Position numbers and translations under genes: made by a program. Shown piece by piece: positions 6,302 to 7,679 of a stretch of 7,679 nucleotides of DNA. The DNA lies in assembly GCA_022572905.1 (NCBI GenBank), contig JACZUZ010000077.1, positions 1-7,679 on the forward strand, read 5' to 3'. Source of the DNA: Candidatus Zixiibacteriota bacterium. Its GTDB lineage: Bacteria > Zixibacteria > MSB-5A5 > GN15 > JACZUZ01. Positions within the stretch are counted from its first letter, which is position 1. Every line of letters begins with the position of its first letter. Under the pieces are notes generated by a model, which saw only the letters and a list, made by a program, of their open reading frames with translations, had not been told where the DNA came from and did not search any database.

Positions 6302-7679
6302 TCGCTCACATTTTCACGATGGGTGACTTTTTTAGAAAGCTGGTAGCTCTCATCATCCGTATTTACATACTGATAAAGAGGGCCGTGACTCTCCAGAAGA
6401 GAGTTCGGCTCTCCCTCTTCGATGAGCTGTCCGTTCTGTACAAAGACGACCCAATCGGCCATTTCAAGAAACGCGAGGCGATGCGAGATAATTATCAACA
6501 CGCCATCTGGTTTCAATGACTTCAAAGCGTTCCTCGCTTCACGCTCTGCGTGGATATCAAGACCTGTGGCAGGTTCGTCGAATATCATGATTGATGTATT
6601 CCTCAATGCCGCGCGCGCGAAGCTGATTAGCTGTCGTTGACCGCCCGAGAGCGTTGCGCCGCCTTCTCCAACTAGCGTTTCGTATCCATCCGGCATGCTC
6701 CGAATAAATTTATCCGCTCCGACCTTGCGAGAGGCGGACTCAATCTCCTTGTCTGTGGTCCGGCGCTTACCGAAGGCGATGTTATCACGGATCGTGGTGC
6801 GAAATAGAAATGTCTCCTGAGTCAGAGGAGTCATTTTCTTCCGCAGGCTGTTAATTCTGAATTGAGTGATGTCACGACCGTCAATTGAAATAACACCAGC
6901 GGAAGGCTCATAAAGGCGAAGTAATAACTTAGCGATAGTTGATTTACCGGCTCCCGTGCGTCCAATTATCAGAGTTGTCTTACCAACCGGCATGTGACAA
7001 CTAAACTTGTTGAGAATAATGTTTGCGCCGGAATAGGAAAAAGTTACGTCTTTAAATTTGATAGTTCCGTGAACAGATTTAGCGGATACCGAGTCATCCT
7101 TATCTTTCACTTCAGGTTCAAGCGCAAGTAATTCCAGTATCTTTTCGGCGCGCGACGACGCTTTGGCAAGTCGGGTTGTTGTTTTCGCCACTCCTCTCAA
7201 TGGTCGGTAGACTCCGCGCAGATACGCCAGAAATATTATCAAGTCTCCTGCGGTTATTGCGCCATCCAGCGCTCTGTTTACTCCAACCCAGAGAGCGAGA
7301 CCTATTCCTGCGGCGGTAATTAATTCAACTATGCGGGAATAGTTCGCCGCCAGACGGGTTGTCTTCAAATTCGCTTTTACATCGCGCGCCATGGCTTTTC
7401 CAATTAGTTTCTCGCGTTGTTTTTCTCGACCGAATCCCTTAATCTGCGCAATTCCGGCGAATGACTCTTGAACAGTGGCGACCATTTTTCCGTACTTTTC
7501 GCGTTGCTCCCTCGCAGACTTACGAATGCGCCATGAAAATCTGAAAGCCGCCAGCAGGAAAAATGGAATTACAGCGACTCCCACTAACGCGAGCTTCCAA
7601 TCCAGCCAGAACATCAGCGCCAGCATTCCCAGTATTACGGTGAATTGGCTTCCAAGCGAGATAAACGAGGACACAAGGA
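6298..7679 (-). CDS. ABC exporter half-transporter, membrane and ATPase domains fused (5'-truncated by window edge)
   Basis: This is an inner-membrane exporter of the MsbA/ABCB type that uses ATP to move a substrate outward as a dimer. Only the last ~459 residues are visible. The GTG at 7672-7674 is internal, because the reading frame runs off the right edge and family members usually have ~130-150 more residues with the first two helices. Counting that GTG as residue 1, hydrophobic segments lie at about 11-27, 28-44, 116-134 and 143-158, with the coupling region VQESFAGIAQIKGFGRE at 68-84. The ATPase domain shows the A-loop Tyr214, Walker A GRTGAGKST (238-246, Lys244), Q-loop Gln286, X-loop VGEGG (335-339), signature LSGGQ (342-346), Walker B IMIFDE (362-367, Glu367) and H-loop His398. 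All catalytic motifs are intact. The stop overlaps the next start as ATGA (6298-6301). The exporter class is clear; the substrate (lipid, glycolipid, peptide or other) cannot be read from sequence. Confidence 0.95.
   Translation of the reverse strand, partial: LVSSFISLGSQFTVILGMLALMFWLDWKLALVGVAVIPFFLLAAFRFSWRIRKSAREQREKYGKMVATVQESFAGIAQIKGFGREKQREKLIGKAMARDVKANLKTTRLAANYSRIVELITAAGIGLALWVGVNRALDGAITAGDLIIFLAYLRGVYRPLRGVAKTTTRLAKASSRAEKILELLALEPEVKDKDDSVSAKSVHGTIKFKDVTFSYSGANIILNKFSCHMPVGKTTLIIGRTGAGKSTIAKLLLRLYEPSAGVISIDGRDITQFRINSLRKKMTPLTQETFLFRTTIRDNIAFGKRRTTDKEIESASRKVGADKFIRSMPDGYETLVGEGGATLSGGQRQLISFARAALRNTSIMIFDEPATGLDIHAEREARNALKSLKPDGVLIIISHRLAFLEMADWVVFVQNGQLIEEGEPNSLLESHGPLYQYVNTDDESYQLSKKVTHRENVSE

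Overview
The window holds six genes, all on the minus strand. Five of them overlap end to start, and the sixth follows after a 20-base gap, so they look like one operon transcribed from high to low coordinates. No promoter, terminator, RNA gene, repeat array, CRISPR or mobile element is visible, and there is no gene-free stretch longer than about 20 bases. Any promoter would lie beyond the right edge and any terminator beyond the left edge.

In transcription order the genes are: (1) the C-terminal part of an ABC exporter half-transporter with fused membrane and ATPase domains, cut by the right edge (6298-7679); (2-4) three consecutive kinase-like proteins of the aminoglycoside/choline phosphotransferase (APH) fold, 469, 478 and 448 residues (4892-6301, 3463-4899, 2144-3490); (5) a 611-residue outer-membrane beta-barrel of the alginate-export (AlgE-like) family with a two-unit DUF5666-like periplasmic region (312-2147); (6) the first 97 residues of a secreted Ig-like (carboxypeptidase regulatory-like) protein, cut by the left edge (1-291).

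The host is a Gram-negative, diderm bacterium: there is a beta-barrel porin ending in a C-terminal Phe, Sec signal peptides and Shine-Dalgarno initiation. Base composition looks balanced, slightly AT-rich by eye. A proteobacterium or related environmental lineage fits, but the phylum cannot be fixed from this sequence.

The layout suggests an envelope pathway: an inner-membrane exporter, cytoplasmic kinases that may modify a carrier or precursor, an outer-membrane channel of a polysaccharide-export family, and a secreted beta-sandwich protein. The most unusual element is the kinase trio. The three proteins appear paralogous. Each seems to carry a duplicated kinase N-lobe (N-lobe, N-lobe, C-lobe), and they differ at key catalytic positions, so active and inactive or re-specialised members may work together. 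Their substrate is unknown. The shared export pathway is inference from gene context and family membership.
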